Source: Marsupella aquatica
Lineage: Eukaryota; Marchantiophyta
Assembly: GCA_973895155.1 (NCBI GenBank)
Contig: OZ316895.1
Span: 11,532,001-11,596,000, forward strand
Length of the DNA stretch: 64,000 bases
Reading direction: 5' to 3'
Below the pieces are notes generated by a model. That model was not told where the DNA came from and ran no database searches. It saw nothing but the letters and a program-made list of their open reading frames with translations. A program made the translations under genes and the position numbers. The stretch's first letter is position 1. Each line of letters begins with the position of its first letter. Shown in pieces: positions 49,801 to 64,000 of this stretch.

Positions 49801-52575
49801 TATCATGAAGTCTGCGCTTCGGGGTACGTAGGGGATGCCAGCGACCACAACGCCGGCAACAGCGATGGCAGCTTTCCAGCTATTTCCCGGCCTAGCGTCT
49901 GCGCTTCAGAGCTACTGGCCAGGGAGTTCATTTTCTCCAATCATGGCATGGAAATGATTAGAGAGAAAGCAGCTTCGGCCAACAAAAAGTCCTACAGTAG
50001 GTAGTGTAATAACCTCTAGGTCTGTAGTAGCTACAGAGCGCGTCAGCGCTGAACTTTCGGCGAAACTGCATTTCATGTGGTAAAGCTTGAATCCCCATGA
50101 CTCTCGACAGCCTACTATAGCACAGCCTTTCATCATGAAAAACTCGCCATTGAGTACAATTCCTGGAGCCAGGTTGGTAGTATTGTCCGACCCTACTGAA
50201 CAGATTCTATACGTGGTGCACTAGTCTCCAGCTTTATCCACGTATTCTCCAATATATCTCTTGCACCCAACTAGTGGTAGTACTTGAACTTGAAAGTTGA
50301 TGCTTGAGGGATCAATGTCCACCTAGAATTGACATTGTGGGACTTTCGCAATCATGCTTTACTATCGTAGCTCTTCTTTTCTCGGTTTAAAGATTGTCGG
50401 ATGTAACTGAAGTTTTTGTAGTTCAATTGAGTTAGTGCCATTTGTAATGCGTGACTGGATCGGGTCACTCTGAGTGATTGATATTCTCTCATCTCTTCGT
50501 TATGTATCGACAACAACTTCTCCTAAATCATTAGATCCTGCATATGACTTGTGTTGATCCAACATGGGCCGACCCCAAAATCTTTCGGATCCATTTGCAA
50601 AAGATCATGAGAAGTGGAGGATGGCCTGGGTGAGGGTATCCTGGGATTGTCGTGGAAGTCACACAGAATAGAAATCATTCTAGCAGGTGGAACATTATTT
50701 GGTCTAATTTGTTGGTCCCAAGCTGTATACCGTAGATATGTCTGGACATTTCTGAATTCGTTCAGTTAAACCACCACTGCCCATATATAAGGGGTACACG
50801 GGAGTGTCCAAAGACTTATCCATTTTTCCACATTCCACCCCTTCTTCCTTCTAATAGGGGTGGCACATTGCTCCACTATTTTGGGAAAAATTACTCTTAG
50901 TAGTGAAATTTGGATGCTACTGATAATCCCTAGCTGTTGATGGGGCAACTGTGATTTAGGGCCATCTTGCATGCGTGTGTCTTCAAAATATCGACCCTTT
51001 TAAGTGATCAAGTGACACCTTTGGAATCAGCCAGAGTTTCCTGCTTCACGCCCATCTTGAGCCAGTCCTCAGGGCTATACTAGCTCTTGTGGAGTTTCAA
51101 GGTGAGGTCAAATCCTTTGAAATCAGATAAAACAGACAGCAGTGACAACAAATGACAAAAAAACACAGACAAGGAAAGGACTTTGCACCTCACACATAGC
51201 ACTCCACAAGAGAATACATCCAGCAATTTAGGGAGTGCAAAAGGCCAAATTTTAAAGACCTCGAACATGCAAGACAACCCTTAATTATGTCTCGCAGAGT
51301 CTTAGGGGAGCTGTGATTTAAGTAGTAGCTTGTCAAGGCAACTTCTGAAAGTCGCTTTGTAGAACTATTTGAACGAGAATTGCAGAGCAACCATAGAAAG
51401 GGATGCAACTCAACTTGACGACCCAGAAATTTCTGACTCAAAAATTGCCTATCCGACGAGTTGGGCTCTGTAAGCCTCCACATGAGACTGAGAGCCTCCT
51501 GCTGGCTTGAGAAACATTGGAGTCTCCGTGTTGATCTCTGGAAGCTGAGATTTTAGCTGTCTGAAACCGCATTGCTCGTTTTCGACAGAATCGTTGGGTG
51601 ATGGCAAAATTTATCGTGGCAATCCTTCCCAGGGAGAAACAGCTGAATTGACTGGCTGGAGACAAATGGAGTTTTGCTTCCGCTTCGTCGTCGTCTGCTT
51701 CCATTGCTGTTGCGTTGATGGAGAACTGAAATCGATGCCTTCCCAGTATATTGGTGCTTGCAGGTAATTTCAATTTTGCTTCATGAACCTTAGGGGAGGG
51801 AATTATATAAGGTACTTTTTGAATGCAGAACAGTATAATAAATTAGGCTCCTATTCGCTGAGATGCGTCTCTGCTTCCAAGGCTCTGTCTCTTTGATTTT
51901 CTTCTGATCCCATGTCTTAGCCTCCGATTTTATCATGCTCTCTGTTCTAAATGCGTGGGACCTTTTCCTATATAAATTGAATTTTCATCTGTCTTTGTAA
52001 GGTTAACGAACTACTGGTCGATTTATAACATGAATGCACGCTCAAAGGGATGCTGAGCTCTCTGTCTAAGGTATGGTATCTCTAAGTTATATACAGTAAG
52101 CAACGTCCGTAAGCATTCTCCACTACTTCCTCCATATTTCCTCCTTGGCAATAACTAGAGTAGACGTTTTCCTCCCTATGTCCCCCCGAAATTCGACCTT
52201 TTCTATGCCTGACAACTTTGATAACATTATCGCCTTGAACAACGTCCTCTTCTATATATTCTGTCGCCATACAGTCGCTGTTAGCCTACCCTTTCCTTTC
52301 TTTCTTTCTTTCGTTCTTTCTTTTATAAGCTATCTGTCTTGCTTTCTTGCATTCCGGTCGTTCTGACGTCCCTGCTCCTTGGCAATAACCCTAGTACAGC
52401 ATCCGTCTGGCCAGAGACGTCACGTCGGAATGTTGTTAGTGCAGGAGGCAATTTAGTGCTGCAGGCAAAGAGAGAGGAGCAAGACCTTGACGTCTTGTTG
52501 TGGGCGAGGGGAGAGGAGAAGAGGAGAGACTTCACATCGTGTTGTTGGAGGAGGAGACGAAGTGTTGTGGGCAAA
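46823..52575. other. Intergenic region, about 5.7 kb
   Basis: No gene is supported. A minus-strand 111-codon frame at 51438-51773, containing MEADDDEAEA, and an overlapping 97-codon frame at 51190-51483 are the only ones of note; neither shows a known motif. The last few hundred bases are TTTC-rich (near 52300) and then purine-rich, and probably form the EAF promoter and leader. Confidence 0.45.
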
Positions 52576-54094
52576 ATGGGAAGCGGAAGGGAGAGACCGA
52601 TGACGAAGCAGGAGCCTCCTGTTGAAGAGAAGTGGTATCCACTCAAATTGGGGCAGACTTGTTTCGACGATGCGACCTCTCGATTCTATTCGTTACGATG
52701 TATGTCTGTGAGCTTGGCTCCTCAGTTCTTTGTTTGGAGTTAGTGATGGGAAACCGAATTGTGATGCGAAAGTCTGTAGGCTGCTGTTGATTTTTTTTTG
52801 GATGGGGAATTTTAGTGAATTTGCGTCTTGGAGTTTGATGAAATTGATACTGAAAATTTTGGCCTTTTGTCGATGGTGCAGATGAGTTTAAACCGGCATC
52901 AATCGATACCAGCAGGCCAGGGTCCCTACACAGCAGCAGTGACAACAAAGTCACGGTGGAGTATTTCAATAACCAGGCCGGGAAACCTAAAATGGCATTC
53001 GAGGGCAATGTTGGCGATTATCAGGAATTGGACGCAGTGTTGCTCTTTGATGGACAGTCTTTTCGGCTGGAGCGCATGCACCGGGCTGTGAAGAGCCTCC
53101 GGCACATCAGAATGCCAGGAGAGTCGTCAGCCGGGGTCTCTAATGCAGCAAATGCCGCTCAGAAGGGAGCAGGAGCAGCAGAACCTGGGTCCCCACAAGA
53201 TGGCAACAGCAACCAGGTTGAGAGAATCTCATCGGTGCAACCTGCCGAGAAGTCTGTTAAGAGACCTGCTGGCCCGGTGAGGAGCCGTTTTTCTTGCCTC
53301 AGTATCATTGGGAACCTCTTTATGGTGATTTTTTAGTTGATTCAACGCTGTCGAGATTCATTCTTTCTTGGATAACTTTAATGTTGTGGGACGTTATGCT
53401 AAGGGGGGCGCTAATTATGGCTGTTGTATAGGCGGTACGAAGTGAAAAAATAGAGGCTTTAGTGGCTCCAGAGATAACCAAGCCTGATCCACCAGGTGAG
53501 CTCTTTTTCCTTCTGTCCCGTTGCGTCCTATTCCATTCTGTGAGCAGCTCGTGAAACCCTCTTCGAGAACTGGATCTGTCGCTCTGAATTTTGAGGAATA
53601 AATTGGTGCTATCTACTCATGCAACAGGGAAAAATAAAGGCAATAAGACGACTCCCATAGTTCCTAAAGGCCCTAAAGGCCAGAAGGCTTCAACCCCAGT
53701 ACCTCCTACATCTCCTGTGGATCTAAAGAGGAAGAGGGAGGCTTCCCCTGTTATTGTCGAGATAGGTGACGAGGTAGAGGAGGCATCGCCATCAAAACAG
53801 GCCAATGTGGAGGACGAGCAGGTTGAAATAGAGGAAGTAGTGGAGGAAATCGAGGAGGTAAGTGATTATGAGGAGGTGGATATCAGTGACGATGAGGATG
53901 TAGACAAGACGGGTGTAGATCAAACTGCTGCAACCTTGAGAGCGCAGGTAGCTGCAGGGCTTTCAGAAGCGAAGGTGAGCTCGAGCTCCAGCAGCAGTGG
54001 GAGTGGGAGTTCTGGAAGTGGAAGTAGCAGTAGTGACAGTGGTAGTGATGAAGAAGACACCGCAAGTTCTGCAGATGACGCGGATGATATTTAA
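52576..54094 (+). CDS. EAF: ELL-associated factor (EAF) transcription elongation cofactor
   Basis: Four exons, 52576-52699, 52882-53276, 53432-53495 and 53628-54094, join with consistent phases into 349 residues. The EAF N-terminal domain covers about residues 18-120: KWYPLKLGQTCFDD, then RYEFKPASIDTSRPGSLHS across the first junction, then KVTVEYFNNQAGKPKMAFEG, DAVLLFDGQSFRLERMHRAV and LRHIRMPGES. The same motifs, in the same order, occur in plant EAF proteins, and the R-Y-E/D-F-K-P-A-S-I-D core is shared with animal EAF1/2. EAF partners ELL to stimulate RNA polymerase II elongation in the nucleus. The C-terminal half is acidic and serine-rich (poly-Glu near 235-265, poly-Ser/Gly near 310-330), like the activation region of the family. 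The ATG at 52576 sits in good context; the same frame is open further upstream, which is read here as leader. Confidence 0.92.
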
Positions 54095-55068
54095 GTCTGA
54101 TCATCTCTACTTATGTTTCGAATTCACGAGTAGGTTTTCTATTGGGTTGCCTTTGCTTTGCTGGACTTTGCAAGGGGCAACCTCAGAGAAAAGCTGCTCC
54201 TGAATATGATACTTTGTCATTTCTTTTTACGGATACATTGATCAAGATTTGTATCGAGGGTCGTTTAAAGCAAGTTACTACTGGCTGTTCTCCGTCTCAA
54301 GAAATCCCTTAGATGTTACTTAGTCATACAGTAGGAGCGGTTCAACGTTTGGGGCTTCTGTATTGTAAAGTGGGGGCTTCTGTATTGTAAAGTGGCCACA
54401 CATATGTACTGTAAAAACATAAGGCATGGAATGGAGCCAAAGACGACTTGATACAATTAATGGAAGTAGAATGCATCAATAGAAGAATCTTGAGACGAAA
54501 TTGTGGCAAAAATTAAGCGAGTCACTATGGAACACAGAGAAATGTGTATGAATCGAAATGCCAATTTCCCTGTCCGTTCTCGAGTGTTGACCGTCCGTTG
54601 ATCAAAACCATCAATTGGATTGATATCTTTGAGAGAGAAATTGTGAATAGTCCACCGTCAAAATCACCTGTGTCTCTGTTCGACAATCATCGACGACAGA
54701 TCAATCTAGTTCTGAGAATTTTATCATAGGCAACCTGGTTGGATTATGTGATACAGTAGATTGAAGACTGCCTATCCAAAGACTCAATACACATTGATGC
54801 ATCACGAGTGTGCTGCTGACGGACACTGGGACGAGTTGGATAAGACTATGCAATGGCATCATTTCCTTTGCCGGAATCTGAATCCAGGACAAATTGTTCT
54901 GGTCTCATGCAAGGCAATGGCAGTGACCATGTGTCACTCAATGACTTCTTTGGGCATCAATTAGATGACGGAGCTCGAATTTAATGTGCAATTGCAACAC
55001 GCAATCTTGGCACGGCAGTAGAAAGGGAAGGGGTAATTTGAAGAGTTTTCCCAAGTCACGATGTCTCT
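54095..55068. other. Intergenic region between convergent EAF and dehydratase genes
   Basis: Holds the 3' ends of both genes. A 22-bp direct duplication (ggggcttctgtattgtaaag) lies at about 54351-54395. No gene is supported. Confidence 0.6.
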
Positions 55069-56109
55069 CTATTGGGTCTTAGCTACTATCTGAGGAAACG
55101 CCTCCACCAGTTTTCGCCAACTCCTTTCCGCCCTCGTTGCATGCTCCTCAGGCACCTGCGCACCCTTCTCTTCCAACGTCCTTGAGAAAAGCTCGAAGCT
55201 CACCCATCCTCTATACCCCAGCCCCTCAAACAACGCCCTGCAAATATCCAATATCGGCAGATACGCACCCCTCTCCTTCTCAAACGCGAAGACCCTGGCA
55301 TTCCGACTCCAACTCAATCGAGTCGGCTGTGAAGCGTCATGCCAAGGATGCTCCGGCGAGATCGGCGGTGAGACTTGTTCCGCATCCTCCACCTGAATTA
55401 TGAAAATCTTCTCCCTATCGACACACTCCACCATCCTCCTCAAGCTATCTGCCAGCGCTACCTCCCCGTCCTTCGTCTTTCCATCGGCTGATGCTGGGTC
55501 CCCATACAAACGTCCTGCGATGTTGAACGTATCAAAACAATATCCGAAATTCCACCGATTGACCGCCGAGACGACTGCGTGCACCCCCTCCCACGTATCA
55601 ATGTGGGTACCCCAGGCGAGATTCTCGTAAGCCAAGCAGATGGGAGGGTTCTCCTGCGCCGCGAGGTCTGCCAATTCAGTCATGTCCCGCACGATGGTCG
55701 TCAAGTCGGAAGTGCACTCGCTTGCAGGAAGCATGCTCGACGAGATAAGGACGACACTGGTTCCGAGGACAGTGGCGAGTTGGAACCATAGTTTCGCTCT
55801 CTCGACTGCCTTCTCGTGCTCCGTGCGCGATAGGAGACCTTCGTATGGAGAGAAAGGCTGAAGGTCGACGATGGTTAAGGCCAAAGACTCCGCTAAAGTG
55901 CGGATCTGGTGCGCGGCAGCAAGGGGGTTCGTTGAGGTTGGGCCACCGGGGAGATGGGAAGCGAGGGCGTCAAGGTCTTCGAACATAAGCTCGATGCCGG
56001 TGAAGCCGTGCGAGGCTGCGGCTTCGAGCTTTGTTTTGAGGTCGTGGCCGGCGTAGTGGCGGCCGAGGGAGTGAGAGCATACTGCCGGAAGGCAGCAGCG
56101 GTCTGGCAT
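55069..56109 (-). CDS. 3-dehydroshikimate dehydratase, fungal qa-4/qutC type
   Basis: One uninterrupted frame of 346 residues. The enzyme class removes water from 3-dehydroshikimate to give protocatechuate, in fungi as part of quinate breakdown. It has a xylose-isomerase-like TIM barrel. Family landmarks run in order: SLGRHYAGH (14-22), GIELMFEDL (38-46), LQPFSPYEGLL (83-93), ENPPICLAYENLAWGTHIDT (153-172), NFGYCFDTFNIAGRLY (187-202), QVEDAEQ (239-245), RLSWSRNARVF (264-274), ERGAYLP (279-285) and GWVSFELFSR (301-310). By analogy the metal ligands are Glu162, Asp193, Gln239 and Glu306, all present. The length equals that of fungal qa-4 proteins. It has no introns and is visibly GC-richer (about 57-67% in two lines counted) than its surroundings, both consistent with transfer from a fungus. 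No plastid transit peptide is seen, so it is probably cytosolic. No quinate-cluster neighbours are present. Confidence 0.93.
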   Translation of the reverse strand: MPDRCCLPAVCSHSLGRHYAGHDLKTKLEAAASHGFTGIELMFEDLDALASHLPGGPTSTNPLAAAHQIRTLAESLALTIVDLQPFSPYEGLLSRTEHEKAVERAKLWFQLATVLGTSVVLISSSMLPASECTSDLTTIVRDMTELADLAAQENPPICLAYENLAWGTHIDTWEGVHAVVSAVNRWNFGYCFDTFNIAGRLYGDPASADGKTKDGEVALADSLRRMVECVDREKIFIIQVEDAEQVSPPISPEHPWHDASQPTRLSWSRNARVFAFEKERGAYLPILDICRALFEGLGYRGWVSFELFSRTLEEKGAQVPEEHATRAERSWRKLVEAFPQIVAKTQ

Positions 56110-56940
56110 TGTGGCGAAATGTTCAGTTCGTGATGACTACAGCCTTCCTATCCATTTTTGCGAGCTTTGATATTGCTGTTCAGTCACCTGCTGAGGGAGG
56201 CAAGGATTGTACTTTCGCAATTATGTATTTGTCAGGTCTAGAACACTTGAACACTTGTGAATTCGAGAGTGGGGTGATTGATTTGACGGCCCGGCTGAGC
56301 AGGAATCAATCCATGTATCACACATGAGCTGAAGCTCGATCACAATGTGTATGAAATAAATGGAGGCAATCTTTGCACCGAAGTCCGTCATAGAGACGTA
56401 CACGTTGCTTGCATGCAGAGTGACAGGCGCTGATGTCTCCTGTTAGAAACTATGCCACTTGGCAGATTGAGATGAATTCATGCGCAAATCGCGGTGCAGT
56501 GTCATGCCACATCAAGCGTCACACCAGAAGTGGTACGGTGAGTCGATATCTGAAGTCGAGCAAAATGGTGGAGTGAGTCGAGAGTGAAGCTCCCGGCACA
56601 TACTCACGCCATTCATGACTGTAAACTCGTAACAATTCCAGCTTTTTTCTGAACGGTTTTTAGCGCAGGACAGAGTGATCGATCCGCATCGGTCCCGTTC
56701 CGATGTAACGACTTTCGGATGTATTCATCACACAAATTGTAGTAAAACTGAAACCCAGCCATAACAAAAACCTGCGAGTGACCATGACATTGTGGGTTGG
56801 ACTGGCTATCCATAGCTCTTATCTTTGAGTCCATTTAAAGAACCAGGGTATATATACTTCTAATCGATTAGAAACCGACCGTATTTCGTGTATATTTTCG
56901 ATTCCAGAATTCTTTGAGGGAGGCTTAATTACGTTGTAAC
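56110..56940. other. Upstream region of the dehydratase gene
   Basis: Non-coding as far as can be seen. It lies 5' of the minus-strand dehydratase and has ordinary AT-rich composition again, so the GC-rich segment ends close to the start codon. No promoter element is assigned. Confidence 0.5.
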
Positions 56941-57807
56941 AGTTGTGCCTTCATGTGCAAAATTCTCTTCCCTACCAATTGTCCGATTGATGTGAGAAAG
57001 ATCCGTTTGAAGTGTATAGAGTTAAGCTACAAGTTTAAGTTCAGATGTGCCCCCTTCTGGACAGTGTTCACAGTTGACTTCATTTGCAGTAATTACTGAA
57101 CCAACCGATATCAATGTGTCGAACAAACGAGACTATGAATTACAACGAGAGCGGGACTCTGATCCAAATTAGTTGAGTTTCGTGGGCTTAGGGTAATAGG
57201 CAGGAGCTGAATAAAATCGAAGCCAGGACCTGATATATTTCAATCTCTTGATCCACTCGGCCAATTGCTTTCTATCACTCTAGAACATGACAGAAAGAGT
57301 CACTAACTCGAGGCCAAAGGGATCGGCGTTGTGTACAGAACTTCATTTTTGCAAGAATTGATTTCGGATCCCGTGCGAAAGCAAAACTTAGATGACAATT
57401 TTCATAAATAATTTTCCACTGTTGGAATCCTGCATTAATTACTCTAGAAATGTTCCTGACCATTCTGCTCGACTTATAAGTGGATTGAGTTCTATCGTCT
57501 GCTCAATTGAAATTCCAATCCGGATGAAATTCTTAGCAAGATCTAGTCCATGGACAATATTGTAGAGCAAAATGGACCTTAAATTCACGCCTGTAGACGC
57601 AGTGGTTTCCATTATCCTCTAGTTGACGTGTGCTGATCGAAGGACTGCTTTGCCTCCAAAAATAAAAAGAAAGCGACTTATAAGACAATTTAAGGCATTG
57701 AAACTCATTAATCTAGCATCCCTTAACGTACCTCTTTTGGCGAGAGCATCAAGTAAAGGATTATAGTGTGCCAACCCCCTCAGCGTTAACAAGAGGGCCC
57801 GTTCCAT
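56940..57807 (-). pseudogene. Partial GH1 beta-glucosidase copy with internal deletion
   Basis: This stretch aligns with two separate pieces of the intact GH1 gene further right: about 56940-57600 with 61990-62610 (shared gaattgatttcggat, ctgcattaatta, and ttcacgcctgtagacg at the break), then about 57605-57807 with 63505-63715 (shared attatcctctagttgac and gatgctctcg). Roughly 0.9 kb, including at least two exons, is missing at the junction near 57601. The remaining exon, 57807-57732, matches the exon 63715-63641 (at-gga-acg-ggc against at-ggg-acg-ggg) but is 76 nt instead of 75, so it is frameshifted. It is a dead duplicate. Confidence 0.85.
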
Positions 57808-59265
57808 CTACACAAAGTCAGGCACGGGTGAACAAACAAAACTGATCACGAAAAAGGGGAAAAAAAAAATGGTCTTTGGGTTGACTGTTGCGGTGGGGGC
57901 AGTTTAGCCATGTACGGTTCCTTAAAAGGATGTGCCTGACAAAAGCGTAAATTAATAATCTAGTGGCCTCTCCATAGCTTGGGTTTCCCAGATTTTTTGT
58001 TTATTTTTCACTCTTACTTTATATGGTTTTGGACCTTTCGGGTCATGGCCTTTTGTTCCCTTTGCACTTCTACATTCATTTTTCCATAGGCCCTAATTAC
58101 ATGTCTTGATTGTTTTAGATGCACTTCTTTTCAGTTTCTGGCTAGCGTACTTTTCAAGACACAATGACACAAGGCTGCAATGACAACCATGCATTGCACT
58201 GGCATTTTGACAACTGTGGGCTAGCTGATGAGAAATGAGTTAAATTGCTATAGATTCCCATACCATGATCATAGGAAGACTCAAAAGGGGTATCAGGGAG
58301 TGGCAAAGTTTACATAACGGGACCATAGATGAGTGGAGTGATGCAGTGCACTCACAACCCAGCGCTTGCCAAAGATGTGCCGACACAATCTGTACTTGTT
58401 TTGTCCTGAGGAGAGGCATAGCAGTTCTCTGCATTTCATCAAAAATGCTCAAGGACATTTCCTCTTCTACAAGTCATGGGCCACTATTGTTTTTACATCA
58501 CATAAACGTGTCAAACATCAGGACGTAATTTAGCGGAAAAGTCACCTATTCCATACCGGCCACATGTTTGAGTAATTTTGTGCTGGCCACTACATCCATC
58601 ATGCGAATTTATAATTTTTGTCTTTGCCCTCTTGTTCCATCAACTGAGGGGTTTGTTTCGAGGGACGGAGAAATGTTTTATCAAGACTCTCCACCACTGT
58701 TTACTGCTCAAAGAGTGGCGCACATTTTGTCACATATTTTAAGACAGGTCGATAAGCAATTTCTTGCACAAAAGTCACAATGATGTTCGTAATTTATGTA
58801 GACACTTACGGTAGCTCGCTGGCCACACAGAATAGAATTTTTCATATCTCTCTAATTCAAGACATTAGACACCTGGCCACATGGTAGAGAAATTCATTTC
58901 TGAGAAATTTGAGAAACTTTTCAACGATGAGGATGCAATAGTAATCAAGCTCACAAAACATGCGTGATACTATTACACTGTGAATAAATGATTGAATGAT
59001 CATCAAAACATTCATATCATATATATCTCATCGTGCGCTCCAGGAAATCAATGAATGAACGAATGATCATCAAGACATTTTTCTCACCTACCGCTCCAGT
59101 AATTCGGTTACATCGTTGCATAACGAAATTACAGCGAATGTCGCTGGCTCTGGCATATCGTCAAACAATCAATCAATGTGTGCCAGCTTCTGAACTCAAG
59201 GATGGCACACTTAATTTCCACAATGGGCATTGCATATAGGGTTCTAACCCATCAAAAGTAAATAT
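57808..59265. other. Intergenic region
   Basis: No gene is supported. A small direct duplication around gaatgatcatcaa lies near 58995 and 59060. A plus-strand 87-codon frame at 58265-58528 has several cysteines but no recognised motif. Confidence 0.5.
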
Positions 59266-59273
59266 TCAATCGG

Positions 59274-59405
59274 CTCATGCGTCTTGAGTGTCCCTGTTGA
59301 AGGACTTGCGAAAGCCACCGGCAGGAATGCTTTGGGTAGCGCTTCACATCCCCAATACTGCGTTACATGCAATGTCACACCAATCCAAAGTGAAGGTAAT
59401 TAAGT
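59274..59405 (-). pseudogene. Broken copy of the GH1 terminal exon
   Basis: Matches 59428-59580 in the same orientation: gtgtccctgttgaaggac against gtgtccccgttgaaggac, and tgggtagcgcttcac in both. It has lost an internal stretch, so the encoded C-terminus is disrupted. It lies directly beyond the stop codon of the intact GH1 gene and is probably what is left of a tandem copy. Confidence 0.75.
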
Positions 59406-59429
59406 GACTAAACATAGTTGCCAATTTGC

Positions 59430-63715
<4,286 letters not shown>

Positions 63716-64000
63716 CTGCACAAAGTCAACCACGTATGAACAATGAAAATTAGATGACGAAGATACTTCTTGTGACGAACGGTGACAAATTGATCTCGGA
63801 AGTCCTTGTGTTCACCTCACACATCCCATTAAGTCCAAATTCGCCAACTCTCGGTAATCCGTCTCAAATTCGATCCCTCATTCAATCATTAAAAACCGTA
63901 TTAGACTGATGCAACATGCAGTAGGATGAGACCTATCCTGACGATTTTTCAATCATGTATATGTTGCGTCCATACTCTGACCGCTTCTGATCACATGCAA
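63716..64000. other. Probable intron of the GH1 gene
   Basis: Lies 5' of the first visible GH1 exon and holds no exon I can recognise. The conserved R-F-S-I-S-W-type exon expected upstream is not in the window. Confidence 0.6.

Noticed and set aside
51438-51773. 111-codon minus-strand frame with MEADDDEAEA
   Set aside because: It starts with a plausible ATG but has no recognisable motif, no clear splice partners and no conserved neighbour. Not enough to call a gene.
55069-56109. Contamination by fungal DNA
   Set aside because: The frame is directly embedded between plant-type spliced genes with no extra fungal flank; only read-level data could reopen this.
57280-57300. tgacagaaagagtcac resembling the start of miR156
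   Set aside because: The match is partial, the sequence aligns with an intron of the GH1 paralogue, and no hairpin forms around it.

Overview
The window looks like nuclear DNA from a land plant. It has spliced genes with GT-AG introns, a WRC-domain protein, a plant-type receptor kinase, a plant EAF transcription factor, a multi-exon GH1 beta-glucosidase, and AT-rich intergenic DNA full of retrotransposon, MITE and SINE remains. The lineage cannot be fixed from the sequence. A horizontally acquired fungal-type gene, two very short predicted introns (51 and 80 nt) and moderate gene density make me lean weakly to a non-flowering plant such as a liverwort.

Layout: 1-6.3 kb holds a minus-strand WRC zinc-finger gene (two exons) with a microsatellite-rich upstream region that ends in a six-copy 58-bp tandem repeat. 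From 6.3 to 25 kb there is no convincing gene; the stretch holds a (GA)n tract, several degenerate tandem arrays, a duplicated repeat block, a TIR element with TA target-site duplications, and a decayed Ty1/copia RNase H fragment. From 25.2 to about 28.8 kb (perhaps 29.6 kb) lies a minus-strand transmembrane receptor-like Ser/Thr kinase in at least nine exons. From 29.6 to 45 kb is repeat territory: a tRNA-derived SINE, a near-perfect 105-bp foldback, a complete non-autonomous LTR retrotransposon with identical 142-bp LTRs and a GAATT target-site duplication, and a solo LTR with an AATAT duplication.

From 46 to 64 kb genes return. There is a plus-strand plastid-targeted small protein (two exons, DUF3148-like tail), a plus-strand ELL-associated factor (EAF, four exons), a minus-strand intronless GC-rich 3-dehydroshikimate dehydratase of the fungal qa-4/qutC type, and a minus-strand GH1 beta-glucosidase whose 5' end leaves the window. 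Two broken partial copies of this GH1 gene lie downstream of it.

The genes do not form an evident pathway. The most notable item is the dehydratase: in fungi it converts 3-dehydroshikimate to protocatechuate, and here it sits in one uninterrupted reading frame between ordinary intron-containing plant genes, as expected of a transfer from fungi.
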